In this document: piece by piece, positions 7,387 through 16,632 of the stretch
How the letters are laid out: each line of letters begins with the position of its first letter
How positions within the stretch are numbered: the first letter of the stretch is position 1
NCBI GenBank assembly: GCA_963739985.1
Contig: CAVUCE010000005.1
Coordinates: 372,001 to 436,000 of the forward strand
Direction: 5' to 3'
DNA: 64,000 bases
Source: CAVUCE01 sp963739985
GTDB taxonomy: Bacteria > Bacteroidota > Ignavibacteria > Ignavibacteriales > Ignavibacteriaceae
Made by a program: the position numbers and the translations under genes
Notes under the pieces: model-generated
What the model was told of the DNA's origin: nothing
The model's input: only the letters and a program-made list of their open reading frames with translations
Database searches by the model: none

Positions 7387-9414
7387 TTATGGAGTTTCAC
7401 TAACATCTTGCCAATTACCGTCTTCTTTTATCAAATCGATTAGCGAATCTACTGCGCCGGCTGTCGGAATATTTCTACGAACAATATCTTTTCCGCGGTA
7501 TAATGTAATTTTACCAACCCCTGATCCAACATAACCGTAATCTGCATCAGCCATTTCTCCGGGTCCGTTAACTATGCAGCCCATAATTGCAATTTTAACA
7601 CCTTTAAGATGCTCGGTCCTTTTTCTTATCATATCCGTTGTTTCTTGCAAATCAAAAAGAGTTCTTCCGCAAGAGGGACAAGCGATATATTCTGTTTTGG
7701 AAATTCTTACACGGGCAGCTTGTAAAATCCCGAATAAAATTCTATTAATTATTTTTTCGTTGGTCTCGTTAACATTTATAAAACTTCTAACATATTTTTT
7801 ATTAACGGAAGTATCGGCTGTTTTATTAGGGATTAATTCTCCGGAAATAGTTACCCAAACTCCGTCTCCAAATCCATCGATCAGTAAACCTCCGACATCC
7901 GTGGAAGTAAACAGTCGGAGCTCATCCATATTTATATTTTTATAATCTCTTTTAATAATTATCGGAGTATTGATTTCATTTTGCATCAATTCGATAAAAG
8001 CCCTTCTTTGTTCCGGCATTCCGTGCAAGTTTTTCGTTTCCAGAACAAGAACTGTATGTTTTTCTCTTTCGAGTTTTTCAAGTAACTTTCTGTTTAAGGA
8101 TTCAAAATCAGCTTTTACAAAATTTATAATTTTTGATTTTTCACTAGAATTCAAAAATTCATCTACTCTAAAAAGCGGATAGCTTTTCTCTTTGTTTTTC
8201 GAACTTTTCCAGAAACTAAAATCATATAAAGGTTTTAACCCGTTAGGAATTTCAAAACCAACTTTGTTTTTACCAAGATATAAAATATCCGCTGCGCTGT
8301 CGTTCATGTTCCATTTATCGGTTACCGTGTTATAAAAATAACCGATATCTGATAAATCTTTTGTCGATTTAATTTCCCTGGAACTATAATCGGCTACTAC
8401 ACTAGGAACATTGTGCGCTCCAATTCCGGCAACTTCAATAGTATGTCTCCGTAAATATTCTAATGGATCATAAGGTAAATTTTCTACAGGAACAATAGAC
8501 TTGTGTTTACTTCTATCCTTATATCTTTCGACTAATTGAATTGCAACCGGTGCTTCAAATTCTGGATCTTCGGTTAAGGACACTCTAACTGTATCTCCTA
8601 TCCCATCTTCCAATAATGTTCCTATTCCCAAAGCAGATTTTATTCTTCCGTCTTCGCCGCCGCCGGCTTCTGTTACACCAAGATGAAGAGGATAATTCAT
8701 TCCTTCTTCTTCCATTTTTTGAATCAACGTTCTGTATGCTTGAACCATAACTTGCGGATTACTTGCTTTCATAGAAAGAACAATTTCGTGGTAATCCAGA
8801 TCTTCACAAATCCTCACAAATTCTAAAGCTGATTCAACCATTCCGAGTGGAGTATCACCATAACGGCTCATAATTCTATCGGATAAAGAACCGTGATTTG
8901 TCCCGATTCTCATCGCAGTTCCATGTTCTTTACAGATTTTTACCAGCGGAGAAAATTTTTGGCGAATTCTATCTAATTCAGTTTCGTAAGTGGAGTCATC
9001 ATATTCTATCGTTTGAAATTTTTTACGATCCGCATAATTTCCGGGATTAACTCTTACTTTTTCAACAATTTTTGCTGCTATCTCGGCTGCATTTGGTGTA
9101 AAATGAATATCTGCAATTAATGGAACATCATATCCGCGAGTTTTTAATTCTTTTTTGATTTCGGCAAGATTTTGAGCTTCCAGTTTACTGGGTGCCGTTA
9201 TTCTAACATAATCGCATCCTGATTCTACCATTCTGATTGTTTGATCAACCGTAGCTTTTGTATCCATCGAATCTGTTGTTGTCATCGATTGTATTCTGAT
9301 AGGATTGTTGCCGCCCAGCGGAATATTTCCGACATGAACTTCCCTGGTCTTATACCTTGAATAAGCCGTTATGCTGTTACAATACTTTCTTGTTTTTTCT
9401 ATTGATTCTGGCAT
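7387..9414 (-). CDS. ispG: 4-hydroxy-3-methylbut-2-enyl-diphosphate synthase (IspG/GcpE), long form
   Basis: Converts methylerythritol cyclodiphosphate to HMBPP in the MEP isoprenoid pathway using a [4Fe-4S] cluster. The TIM-barrel part is N-terminal (IRIQSMTTTDSMDTKATVDQ; NPGNYADRKK; MRIGTNHGSLSDR). The C-terminal cluster domain has CPSCGRTLFDLQETT and GCIVNGPGEMADADYGYVG with three Cys ligands and the Glu. At 675 residues it is far longer than the E. coli enzyme because of the inserted domain (roughly residues 300-560) found in plants, Chlamydiae and the Bacteroidetes/Chlorobi group. It stands alone, with the broken DJ-1 gene just upstream. Confidence 0.96.
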   Translation of the reverse strand: MPESIEKTRKYCNSITAYSRYKTREVHVGNIPLGGNNPIRIQSMTTTDSMDTKATVDQTIRMVESGCDYVRITAPSKLEAQNLAEIKKELKTRGYDVPLIADIHFTPNAAEIAAKIVEKVRVNPGNYADRKKFQTIEYDDSTYETELDRIRQKFSPLVKICKEHGTAMRIGTNHGSLSDRIMSRYGDTPLGMVESALEFVRICEDLDYHEIVLSMKASNPQVMVQAYRTLIQKMEEEGMNYPLHLGVTEAGGGEDGRIKSALGIGTLLEDGIGDTVRVSLTEDPEFEAPVAIQLVERYKDRSKHKSIVPVENLPYDPLEYLRRHTIEVAGIGAHNVPSVVADYSSREIKSTKDLSDIGYFYNTVTDKWNMNDSAADILYLGKNKVGFEIPNGLKPLYDFSFWKSSKNKEKSYPLFRVDEFLNSSEKSKIINFVKADFESLNRKLLEKLEREKHTVLVLETKNLHGMPEQRRAFIELMQNEINTPIIIKRDYKNINMDELRLFTSTDVGGLLIDGFGDGVWVTISGELIPNKTADTSVNKKYVRSFINVNETNEKIINRILFGILQAARVRISKTEYIACPSCGRTLFDLQETTDMIRKRTEHLKGVKIAIMGCIVNGPGEMADADYGYVGSGVGKITLYRGKDIVRRNIPTAGAVDSLIDLIKEDGNWQDVSETP

Positions 9415-9432
9415 ATAATTTCCCGAAATAAT

Positions 9433-9953
9433 CTAATTACTTACTTTCAATAAAGTTATAATTGTTTCCGCTAATTTCAAGCTACTTTGGTCATCACGCG
9501 CGGTAATTATGTTTCCGCTTACAACCACTTCTTTATCTATAAAATCAACTCCGTGCGAAATAAGTTCCATTTTATCACTTGGAAAACAAGTAGCGTTTTT
9601 TCTTTTAAAATTCCCGTTTTTGCCAGTATCATTGGAGCTGCACAAATTGCGGCAATTAACTTATTTTCAGCATTAAACTTAGCCACAGCATTTTTTAATA
9701 AAATATTGTCTTTGTAAATGCGAGCTCCCGAACCGCCGATTAACACAAATGCAGCAAAATTTTTAGAATTTATATTATAAAGATTAAGATCCGCCTTAAC
9801 ATTCAAACCGGAATTGCCCTTACATAAATTCACAGAATCTGAAGCAATAAATATTTTAAAACCCAGGTTTCCTAAGTTTCGATGTAAAACTAAAAACTCT
9901 GTTTCGTTAAAATCTTTTGCGGGAAGAAAGAATAAAATGCTTTTATTGTTCAC
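9433..9953 (-). pseudogene. DJ-1/PfpI family protein, frameshifted
   Basis: Two overlapping frames together make one ~173-residue DJ-1/PfpI protein. The first ends ...CAAPMILAKTGILKEK and contains the nucleophile-elbow Cys (AAICAAP). The second continues NATCFPSDKMELISHGVDF and VVSGNIITARDDQSS. The break is at an A6 run on the minus strand (9595-9600 region): one more A would join them as KEKNATCFPSDK. This may be a true mutation, a homopolymer sequencing error, or -1 slippage on the A run. Family members act as glyoxalases/deglycases or proteases. Confidence 0.8.
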
Positions 9954-10103
9954 TTAAAATTCTGTAATTATGTTATCAAATATACAAAATTAGTCCATAT
10001 CAAATAACCTAAGAATTTAGAAATTACAATAATATAACGTTGTTAATTTTTTAGTAAATTTAGGCTGGATTTTAGTTAATGGAAAATTTATATATAAGGC
10101 TAA

Positions 10104-11972
10104 ATGAGAATTCCCGAAAATAAAATAGAAGAAATTCGTGCCTCGGCAAATATAGTGGATATTGTTTCAGAGTACGTTCAGCTTAGAAAACGTGGAAGCA
10201 ACTACATTGGACTTTGTCCTTTTCATAACGAAAAAACCCCGTCTTTTACCGTAAGCGAAGACAAACAAATATTTCACTGTTTTGGATGTCACGCCGGCGG
10301 AAATGTTTTTAGTTTTTTGATGCAATATGAAAAAATTTCTTTTGTGGAATCTGTGCAAGAACTAGCAGAAAGTTTGGGAATCACAATTGATGTTGAAGAA
10401 AATACGGATTACGAAAAACAAAGCGAGCAAGAAATTTTATATGACGTTAACACTTCAGCTGCCCGCTATTTTTCAGATAATTTATTAAACCGTGACGAAG
10501 GTGAAATTGCGAGGGAATATTTTAAGAACAGAAATATTAAACCTCAAACCATGCGTGCTTTTGGTTTAGGCTATTCTTTACCTGGTTGGGAACATTTCTT
10601 AAAATTTTCAAAAGAAAATAATATAGATCTTGAAAAAGCTCTTGCACTTGGATTAGTCGGACAATCAAGCGACGGTCGATTATATGATAAATTTTCAGGC
10701 AGAATTATTTTTCCAATTTTTTCTCCGAACGGAAGAGTTGTAGCATTTGCCGGCAGAATATTGCAGAATCGCTCCGGTGTTGCTAAATATCTAAATTCTC
10801 CCGAATCTCAAATATATGTAAAAGGCAGAATTTTATACGGACTTTCTCACGCTAAAGATGAAATAAGAAGAGTTGAGAAGGCTATTCTTGTTGAAGGTTA
10901 TATGGATCTTATTTCACTTTATCAGAACGGAATTAAAAATGTTGTTGCAGTTTCGGGAACCGCATTAACCGAGGAACAAGTTCAGCTTTTATCAAGATAT
11001 ACAAAAAATGTAGTTTTACTTTTTGATGCCGATACAGCCGGTATAAAAGCTTCAATGAGAAGTATTGAACTATTGCTTCGACGCGATTTGGAAATAAAAA
11101 TTGCTTCGTTTCCCGAAGGCGAAGATCCTGATTCTTATGTAAACAAATTCGGCAAAGAAAGTTTTGAGGATTTAATTAAACGTGCTCAAAATTTTGTGGA
11201 ATATGAAACTGCCTATTACGAAGCTCAGGGAATGTTTTCCGAACCTTCTAAAATGGCTGAAGCGATTAGGGAACTTGTTAAACCGATCGCGCTTATAAAT
11301 GACGAACTTAAAAGAAGTTTATTAATAAAATCTATAGCACAAAAGTTTAACCTAAGAGAAAAACTTTTAGAAACCGAACTATCAAATGTAAATCAAAAAC
11401 CGACTTCACCTACCGCAAGCGAAGTTAGAAACAGACTTGAAAAATTTGATAAAAAAGAAGGCATTACAGAGAATGCTAAAAGAAAAGCTAGTCCGGCAGC
11501 TTATCAATTGGAATGTGAACTTATCAAACTTCTTTTTGAAGGAAGTGAAAGTATAATAAAACTAGTTCTTAGTCATATAGCTCCTGAAGATTTTGAAATT
11601 GAAGTCCATCAAAAACTGGCAAATTTGGTAATGGATGCTTATCAAAATAATGAAGAATTAATAGCGGCTTATCTAATCAACAAAATTGATGATGATGAAA
11701 TTAAAAATTATGTACTAGAAATTACGTTTGATAATAAACATTCTATTAGTAAAAATTGGGAAAATTTATATCCGGGAGTTCCTCAAGATCAAAGATTAAA
11801 TAAAATTGCAAACGATACTATAAAAAAATACAGACTAGAAAAATTGGATGGGGAAATAAAAGTGAATCATAAAAAGATTCAAGATGCTGCAAATGAAGAT
11901 GAAAGATTTGAAATTATGAAAATAATTAGGGAATTAAACAGCGAAAGACAAAATATACTTCAGGAACTTTAA
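10104..11972 (+). CDS. dnaG: DNA primase DnaG
   Basis: 622 residues. The N-terminal CHC2 zinc-binding domain shows C38, H41, C59 and C62 (LCPFHNEKTPSF...FHCFGCHAGGNVF). The catalytic core holds the FAGRI segment, and the Toprim region follows (AILVEGYMDLISLYQNGI; VVLLFDADTAGIKAS). The C-terminal ~150 residues form the helicase-binding domain. DnaG makes RNA primers at replication forks. The ATG start is supported by the conserved MRIPENKIEEIRASANIVDIV. No macromolecular-synthesis operon partner (rpsU, rpoD) is adjacent. Confidence 0.97.
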   Translation: MRIPENKIEEIRASANIVDIVSEYVQLRKRGSNYIGLCPFHNEKTPSFTVSEDKQIFHCFGCHAGGNVFSFLMQYEKISFVESVQELAESLGITIDVEENTDYEKQSEQEILYDVNTSAARYFSDNLLNRDEGEIAREYFKNRNIKPQTMRAFGLGYSLPGWEHFLKFSKENNIDLEKALALGLVGQSSDGRLYDKFSGRIIFPIFSPNGRVVAFAGRILQNRSGVAKYLNSPESQIYVKGRILYGLSHAKDEIRRVEKAILVEGYMDLISLYQNGIKNVVAVSGTALTEEQVQLLSRYTKNVVLLFDADTAGIKASMRSIELLLRRDLEIKIASFPEGEDPDSYVNKFGKESFEDLIKRAQNFVEYETAYYEAQGMFSEPSKMAEAIRELVKPIALINDELKRSLLIKSIAQKFNLREKLLETELSNVNQKPTSPTASEVRNRLEKFDKKEGITENAKRKASPAAYQLECELIKLLFEGSESIIKLVLSHIAPEDFEIEVHQKLANLVMDAYQNNEELIAAYLINKIDDDEIKNYVLEITFDNKHSISKNWENLYPGVPQDQRLNKIANDTIKKYRLEKLDGEIKVNHKKIQDAANEDERFEIMKIIRELNSERQNILQEL

Positions 11973-12044
11973 ATTTATCTCTCCAATATTCTCCCAAAAT
12001 ATCAAAAAGCTAACTTCTTAAACTAAAACCACTTTGAATTTTAT

Positions 12045-12080
12045 CTAGGGAAATTACCTAGAAAAAACTAGGAAGAATTC
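12045..12080. repeat. Inverted repeat between dnaG and the S16-like cluster
   Basis: CTAGG at 12045-12049, CCTAG at 12057-12061 and CTAGG at 12068-12072 form alternative inverted pairings. A wider imperfect pairing joins GGGAA at 12048 with TTCCC near 12077-12081. No T-run follows, so it is a weak terminator for dnaG. An operator for the downstream cluster is equally possible. Confidence 0.35.
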
Positions 12081-12232
12081 CCATATCCTTCTAAGAAAAT
12101 CACTGATTTATTTTATCAAAGAACTAAGTACATTAATTTCGTTTTTTACGAGGAAAAAAAGGGGAAAGTTCTAGTAAAAAAATACCCGTTTACTGCTGAT
12201 GAACCTAATTTGAAAATAACGAGAGTATTTAA

Positions 12233-13282
12233 GTGAATGTTTTTGGGATCGAAAACCAAAGAGTAGAACTTCTATATAAATTAGAAAGTGTTTCTTCTCT
12301 TCGAAGAAGACTTCTAATATATTATCGTTTTTTTAATCGCCTGCTCGGTACAAATAACGATAATATTATAAATTCATTTCTGGTCGAATTTATAGACAGC
12401 TATTTAACATGTCTAAGCGCTTTTGAACCATTTTTTATCTCACCTCAAATTACGCATGCTATTTTAAATCAAGCCGAAACCATTGCGAAAATGGAAAACT
12501 ACAATTGCTATAAGCATCAACTTTACTCGAACATTATAAGAATAAAAGCACAGCTCGATAAACTGATAAAAGTTTTGAAAGGTGACGAGCTTTTTATTCT
12601 ACCGGCTAAAAATATTGCGTATCCGTTGTTAGAAGAGGATGAAAACGGGAATGATATAATGACCGGAGTATTTAATTCTTTTAATATAATAATTGCACCT
12701 TCTAAAAATGAAAACAGTTTTATAGTAGTTCCCGATTACAATAAAATAAAAGAAAAAATTGAACTGCAGTTAACAAATTCGTGGGAAGCAGCTCTGAATC
12801 AGGTGCAACATAATTATGGTAAAATAAATCAATTTCATAGAGTAATTATAAGATTTAACGAGCTTGTTGGAGTTTATGATAGCGGTACTTTGGGAACAGC
12901 TCTTACATTGGGGTTTATGCAAGAATTGGTGATGCTTTACAAATTGAAACCGGGTATGCTCTTAAAAGAAAATGTAATTGTAACCGGCGGAATGGATTCT
13001 AACGGAAATCTTTTAGGAATACCTAAGGAATCGATTGAGCGCAAAGTTGAATGCGTTTTTTACTCAGACGCTAAAATATTTGTTGTCCCAAATGAAAATA
13101 AAGATTTTGCAGAGCAAAGGCTGCTGGAACTAAAAAAAGATTTCCCTAAAAGAAATTTAGGAATTGTCAGCGTAGAAAGTTTAGGGGATTTAATGAACAG
13201 AAGGAACTTAATTGACTTTACTAAAACTAATGTTGCAAGGCGAATATTCAAAAATATTCGAAATACAATAGTTCAGAATTAG
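12233..13282 (+). CDS. Lon-protease-like (S16 fold) protein without ATPase domain; Ser replaced by Thr
   Basis: 349 residues, not assignable to a named gene. Residues ~1-130 are a helical domain shared with the next gene. Residues ~195-325 resemble the Lon proteolytic domain: SGTLGTALTLGF at the position of the GPSAG serine loop, IVTGGMDSNGNLLGIP like MTGEITLRGRVLPIG, then ERKVECVFYSDAKIFVVP matching the lysine helix and VLIP strand. The presumed catalytic Lys is K271, but the serine position is T219. The GTG start is supported by the paralogue, which begins with the same xVFxIENQRVxL pattern. No signal peptide or membrane helix. First gene of a plus-strand cluster; function unknown. Confidence 0.7.
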   Translation: MNVFGIENQRVELLYKLESVSSLRRRLLIYYRFFNRLLGTNNDNIINSFLVEFIDSYLTCLSAFEPFFISPQITHAILNQAETIAKMENYNCYKHQLYSNIIRIKAQLDKLIKVLKGDELFILPAKNIAYPLLEEDENGNDIMTGVFNSFNIIIAPSKNENSFIVVPDYNKIKEKIELQLTNSWEAALNQVQHNYGKINQFHRVIIRFNELVGVYDSGTLGTALTLGFMQELVMLYKLKPGMLLKENVIVTGGMDSNGNLLGIPKESIERKVECVFYSDAKIFVVPNENKDFAEQRLLELKKDFPKRNLGIVSVESLGDLMNRRNLIDFTKTNVARRIFKNIRNTIVQN

Positions 13283-13321
13283 TTTTAGCAAAAATCATAA
13301 TAGTCATCGGGTTTAACAGGT

Positions 13322-15412
13322 TTGAAAGTTTTCGAAATTGAAAACCAAAGGGTAAAACTGAAAAGTTTTATCAGAGCTAATCCTTCAATAAGGCAAAGGC
13401 TTTTAGGGATATCCGGCTACTTTAATGTATTGCTGGAGTTCGAGAATCCGCTTATTGTTGAAGCTTTTGTATTCGACTTTATCGAAGAGTATATCAACTG
13501 CTTTGGTAATTTTGATCCTAGATGTATTAAACCCGAGTTAGTTAAAAATTTATCCGAACAAATATCGGCGCTGTCTAAGTTTGCGTTTCTTAAAAAATAT
13601 AATTCACAGTTCTTTGAAATCAATGATCAATTATTAAAAAATTATTCGATTGTTGAACATTCTCTTGAAGGAAAACTTCCGATAGTTGGTAACGGTTTAA
13701 GGAAACTTTTCGTCCCTTTGCTTGAGGAAGTTCAAAGTCCTGAAAATGAAAATAAGGACGTATTTGGAATTCTGGAAACCATTACGGTTAATGTTCGAGA
13801 AACAAAAATCGGCAATCACTTTATCATTGTTCCAAGCGGAAATGAAATTGAAAAACGAATTGACAACCAAATAAAAATGTCGTGGCACATTGCCGAAATC
13901 TATGTTAGAAAGTTCTATAAAAAATTAAATGATTCGCATGAGATAATAATAAAGTTCGATAAACAGGCGGGATACTGTATTGGCGCATCTTTAGGTGTTG
14001 CGTTAACTATTGGCTTTATAGAAGAATTACTTAAACACTATAATTCACCCGTTGTTGTTAATATTAAAGAAAATATTGCTACAACCGGAGTTGTGGATGA
14101 ATCCGGTAAAATACTTGCACTAAGTGATGATATTATTATCAAAAAAGTTGAAAGCGTTTTTTATTCTGAAATAGAAACCTTTGTTATTCCTAAGAAAGAT
14201 GAATTAGCTGCACTTAATAAAATTGAAGAATTAAAGACTCTTTATCCTAAGAGGAATCTGGAAATAATTGGCGTTACTGATCTGGATGATTTACTGAATC
14301 GTAGAAATTTGGTTGATATCCGGAAACTTGCTAAGCATACTAGGACCGTAAAATTTTTCGAGCAAAACATTATAAGCTCAATTTCTGTTGTCTTAATGTT
14401 AATCATGCTGTCATATTCATTTTTGTACAACCGGGATGATCAGCCTTATTTACTGGAACGACATGATCATTTGCTTGAGGTTAGAAATAGTCATAATAAA
14501 ATAATGTGGACAAAAAAAGTTGATGATTTTGTGGACGAAAAATATTCAAATAATCTTGAACAAATGTTACTTGATGTAAATAATGACGGAAGAAACGAAG
14601 TTTTGGTTACAAGCGAAGCTATTGACGATTTACAAAATAGGTCTGAATACGGCAGAGTTGCGTGTTTTACTGCAGCCGGTAATTTGCTTTGGAAGTATAG
14701 TTTTAAAGATTCCGTAAGTGCAGGCGGAGATGTTTATCCAAAAGATTTCAGAGTGTTTTTTATCGGAACCGGAAATAAAAACGGTAAAAAAGAGATATAT
14801 CTTTTTGCCAATAATTATCCGTATTACCCTTCCGCGGTTTTTAGGTTGAATGCTAGAAACGGAGCAAGATTGAAGGGAACTCTTTGGAATTCAGGTAGAA
14901 TAAGCGACGGACTATTAAAAAAGATGAGTAACGGAAAAACGGTTCTTTATTTAGTCGGTGTGAATAATAGTTATGATCATTCTTTCATCAGTTCAATTGA
15001 TGTTGATAAACTTGACGGGACTTCCCCCGCTGCAGGAAATTATTTTATAGATGGTAAAGAGGTCGCTGATTTTAATAACTATGTTATTCTTCCCAAAACG
15101 GATTTATGTAAAGACAAATTGTCGAGGTTTAATACTCCAATTTTCGGATCACTCAAGGATATTGAACAAACCAAAGAAATTCAAATTACAACAATGGAAG
15201 GAGAGGAAAATTCAAATTTAGATTTTCGTTTTGATTATTCGCTAAATCATCCGGATGTAATAATTATAGATCGATTTGCAATGAGACGCGATAAACTAGT
15301 AACTGAAGGTGAGCTTGAAAAACCACTTTCTAACACAAAAGCTTATTTAAGCTTATTGGAAAACCAATTTTTGTATTGGAATGGCCAATATTTTTCACAT
15401 AATCAATTATAA
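13322..15412 (+). CDS. Membrane-anchored Lon-protease-like (S16) protein with predicted extracytoplasmic domain
   Basis: 696 residues, paralogous over its first ~335 residues to the preceding gene, 39 bp away. The S16-like domain keeps a full Ser-Lys pair: S223 in GASLGVALTIGF and K275 in IIKKVESVFYSEIETFVIP, the same 52-residue spacing as T219/K271 in the neighbour. One hydrophobic helix follows (about 349-369), with basic residues before it, suggesting N-in/C-out topology. The remaining ~325 residues include DVNNDGRNEV (418-427), a Ca-binding FG-GAP/VCBS-like element, so a beta-propeller-like sensor is likely. The TTG start is the only candidate after an in-frame TAG. Function unknown; a signalling protease is my inference. 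Confidence 0.7.
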   Translation: MKVFEIENQRVKLKSFIRANPSIRQRLLGISGYFNVLLEFENPLIVEAFVFDFIEEYINCFGNFDPRCIKPELVKNLSEQISALSKFAFLKKYNSQFFEINDQLLKNYSIVEHSLEGKLPIVGNGLRKLFVPLLEEVQSPENENKDVFGILETITVNVRETKIGNHFIIVPSGNEIEKRIDNQIKMSWHIAEIYVRKFYKKLNDSHEIIIKFDKQAGYCIGASLGVALTIGFIEELLKHYNSPVVVNIKENIATTGVVDESGKILALSDDIIIKKVESVFYSEIETFVIPKKDELAALNKIEELKTLYPKRNLEIIGVTDLDDLLNRRNLVDIRKLAKHTRTVKFFEQNIISSISVVLMLIMLSYSFLYNRDDQPYLLERHDHLLEVRNSHNKIMWTKKVDDFVDEKYSNNLEQMLLDVNNDGRNEVLVTSEAIDDLQNRSEYGRVACFTAAGNLLWKYSFKDSVSAGGDVYPKDFRVFFIGTGNKNGKKEIYLFANNYPYYPSAVFRLNARNGARLKGTLWNSGRISDGLLKKMSNGKTVLYLVGVNNSYDHSFISSIDVDKLDGTSPAAGNYFIDGKEVADFNNYVILPKTDLCKDKLSRFNTPIFGSLKDIEQTKEIQITTMEGEENSNLDFRFDYSLNHPDVIIIDRFAMRRDKLVTEGELEKPLSNTKAYLSLLENQFLYWNGQYFSHNQL

Positions 15413-15447
15413 AAGGAAACGCTAAAAGTTTTTCCTTTTTGAATCTC
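15411..15447 (+). terminator. Possible weak terminator after the membrane S16-like gene
   Basis: AAAAGGAAA at 15411 can pair with TTTTTCCTTTT about ten bases later, giving an A/T-rich stem ending in T residues. Low stability makes this uncertain; transcription may continue into the next gene. Confidence 0.3.
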
Positions 15448-15503
15448 TTAAAAAGGGATCTGAATTAATAAACATGGGTAGCTATTAACAAATATGGGGC
15501 AGC

Positions 15504-16499
15504 ATGTTAAATAATAATAATGAACAGTTATTTAATATTTTGGAAAGTATGTCTGCGGAGAGCATAACTCAAAAGCAAACAAACATTCTTGTTGAAAATT
15601 CATTTAAAATAGCTTTGTCTTATCTTCGCATGATACATGGAAGAATGCAAAGGATTTTTATAGCAGAAGATTCAAATATGCAAGATTTTGCGATTGACGC
15701 GATTGCAAATTTGTTCTCCTGCAACGATAATGGTAGTTTAATCACATTCAAGGAAGTTTATGATAACTGGTTGCCTAAAGTAAAAGATGAAAACGGTGCA
15801 TCTTACTTTATTAATAAAGTTATTGCCAGCGTAGTTGAACAGTTTGTTATTCAAAAATTAAAAATTTTGGATATTCCTTTTGCAAAAAATATGGATTCCG
15901 TTAGATATTTGATTAGGAAAGAAAATTGCTCAAAAGTTAAGTTTTTAGGCGTTACATACATTGTTAGGGCGGGAATAAAAGAAGTCACTGGCGATGTTAT
16001 AACTTACGATGTTTTCGAGGAAATTCCTTCAGAATATATAACCAATAAAAATGAATATTTGATGGATCTTTTAGACTTCATTGAAAATGAGCTTAATTAT
16101 TTTCCGGCAATTCCGCTGAATAGATTAGTGTTTAGAATTAAAAACCTCGATTTGAATTCATTTAAAGTTATTAAAGATTATTCTGATTCCTCACAAGATT
16201 TTGAAAATAATGAACTACTGAAAATCGGCCTTGAACGGGCTGATACAGTTTTGATGAATTATTATATAAAAGGCAAAATCAACAAAGATGAAAAAAATTC
16301 CTTCCAAAAAGCATTATTAGATCTTGCTTTAGATCTTGGAAACGGCAGAATTTATAACGGATCATTTTCGTATGTTGAATATTATATACCTGGATTAACA
16401 AGGGAAGTGTATACTTCTAAGTACAATCATATGTTTGAATACTTAATAAAAGTGATGAAAAATACGATTGGAGAACAAATTAGAGAAAAAGTGAATTAA
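15504..16499 (+). CDS. Uncharacterised protein with sigma-70 region 2-like N-terminal segment
   Basis: 331 residues, no signal peptide or membrane helix. Residues ~30-75 (FKIALSYLRMIHGRMQRIF, then DFAIDAIANLFSCNDNGSL) resemble the helical core of ECF-type sigma factors, where a polymerase-binding helix with conserved D-x-A-x-D-A-I precedes a linker. No clear region 4 helix-turn-helix is visible. The C-terminal ~100 residues are helical. The similarity is by eye and could be superficial. It follows the two S16-like genes on the same strand at 91 bp and may be the target or effector they control. Confidence 0.5.
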   Translation: MLNNNNEQLFNILESMSAESITQKQTNILVENSFKIALSYLRMIHGRMQRIFIAEDSNMQDFAIDAIANLFSCNDNGSLITFKEVYDNWLPKVKDENGASYFINKVIASVVEQFVIQKLKILDIPFAKNMDSVRYLIRKENCSKVKFLGVTYIVRAGIKEVTGDVITYDVFEEIPSEYITNKNEYLMDLLDFIENELNYFPAIPLNRLVFRIKNLDLNSFKVIKDYSDSSQDFENNELLKIGLERADTVLMNYYIKGKINKDEKNSFQKALLDLALDLGNGRIYNGSFSYVEYYIPGLTREVYTSKYNHMFEYLIKVMKNTIGEQIREKVN

Positions 16500-16507
16500 T
16501 TTTATAA

Positions 16508-16576
16508 AATTTTTCCGAGATTTCTGATTTTTACACTATAATACATTAAAGTAACAAGATGAACCTCGGAAAAATT
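16508..16576. repeat. 12-bp perfect inverted repeat upstream of the 180-aa gene
   Basis: AATTTTTCCGAG at 16508-16519 is repeated inverted as CTCGGAAAAATT at 16565-16576, with 45 bp between the arms. It sits in the 133-bp gap between two cluster genes. It could form a large hairpin in RNA or a paired operator in DNA. Confidence 0.55.
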
Positions 16577-16632
16577 ATTATACTCTCTTATGATTTTGTT
16601 TAACATTCAAAAACTTAAGTTTTCAAAGTAAA

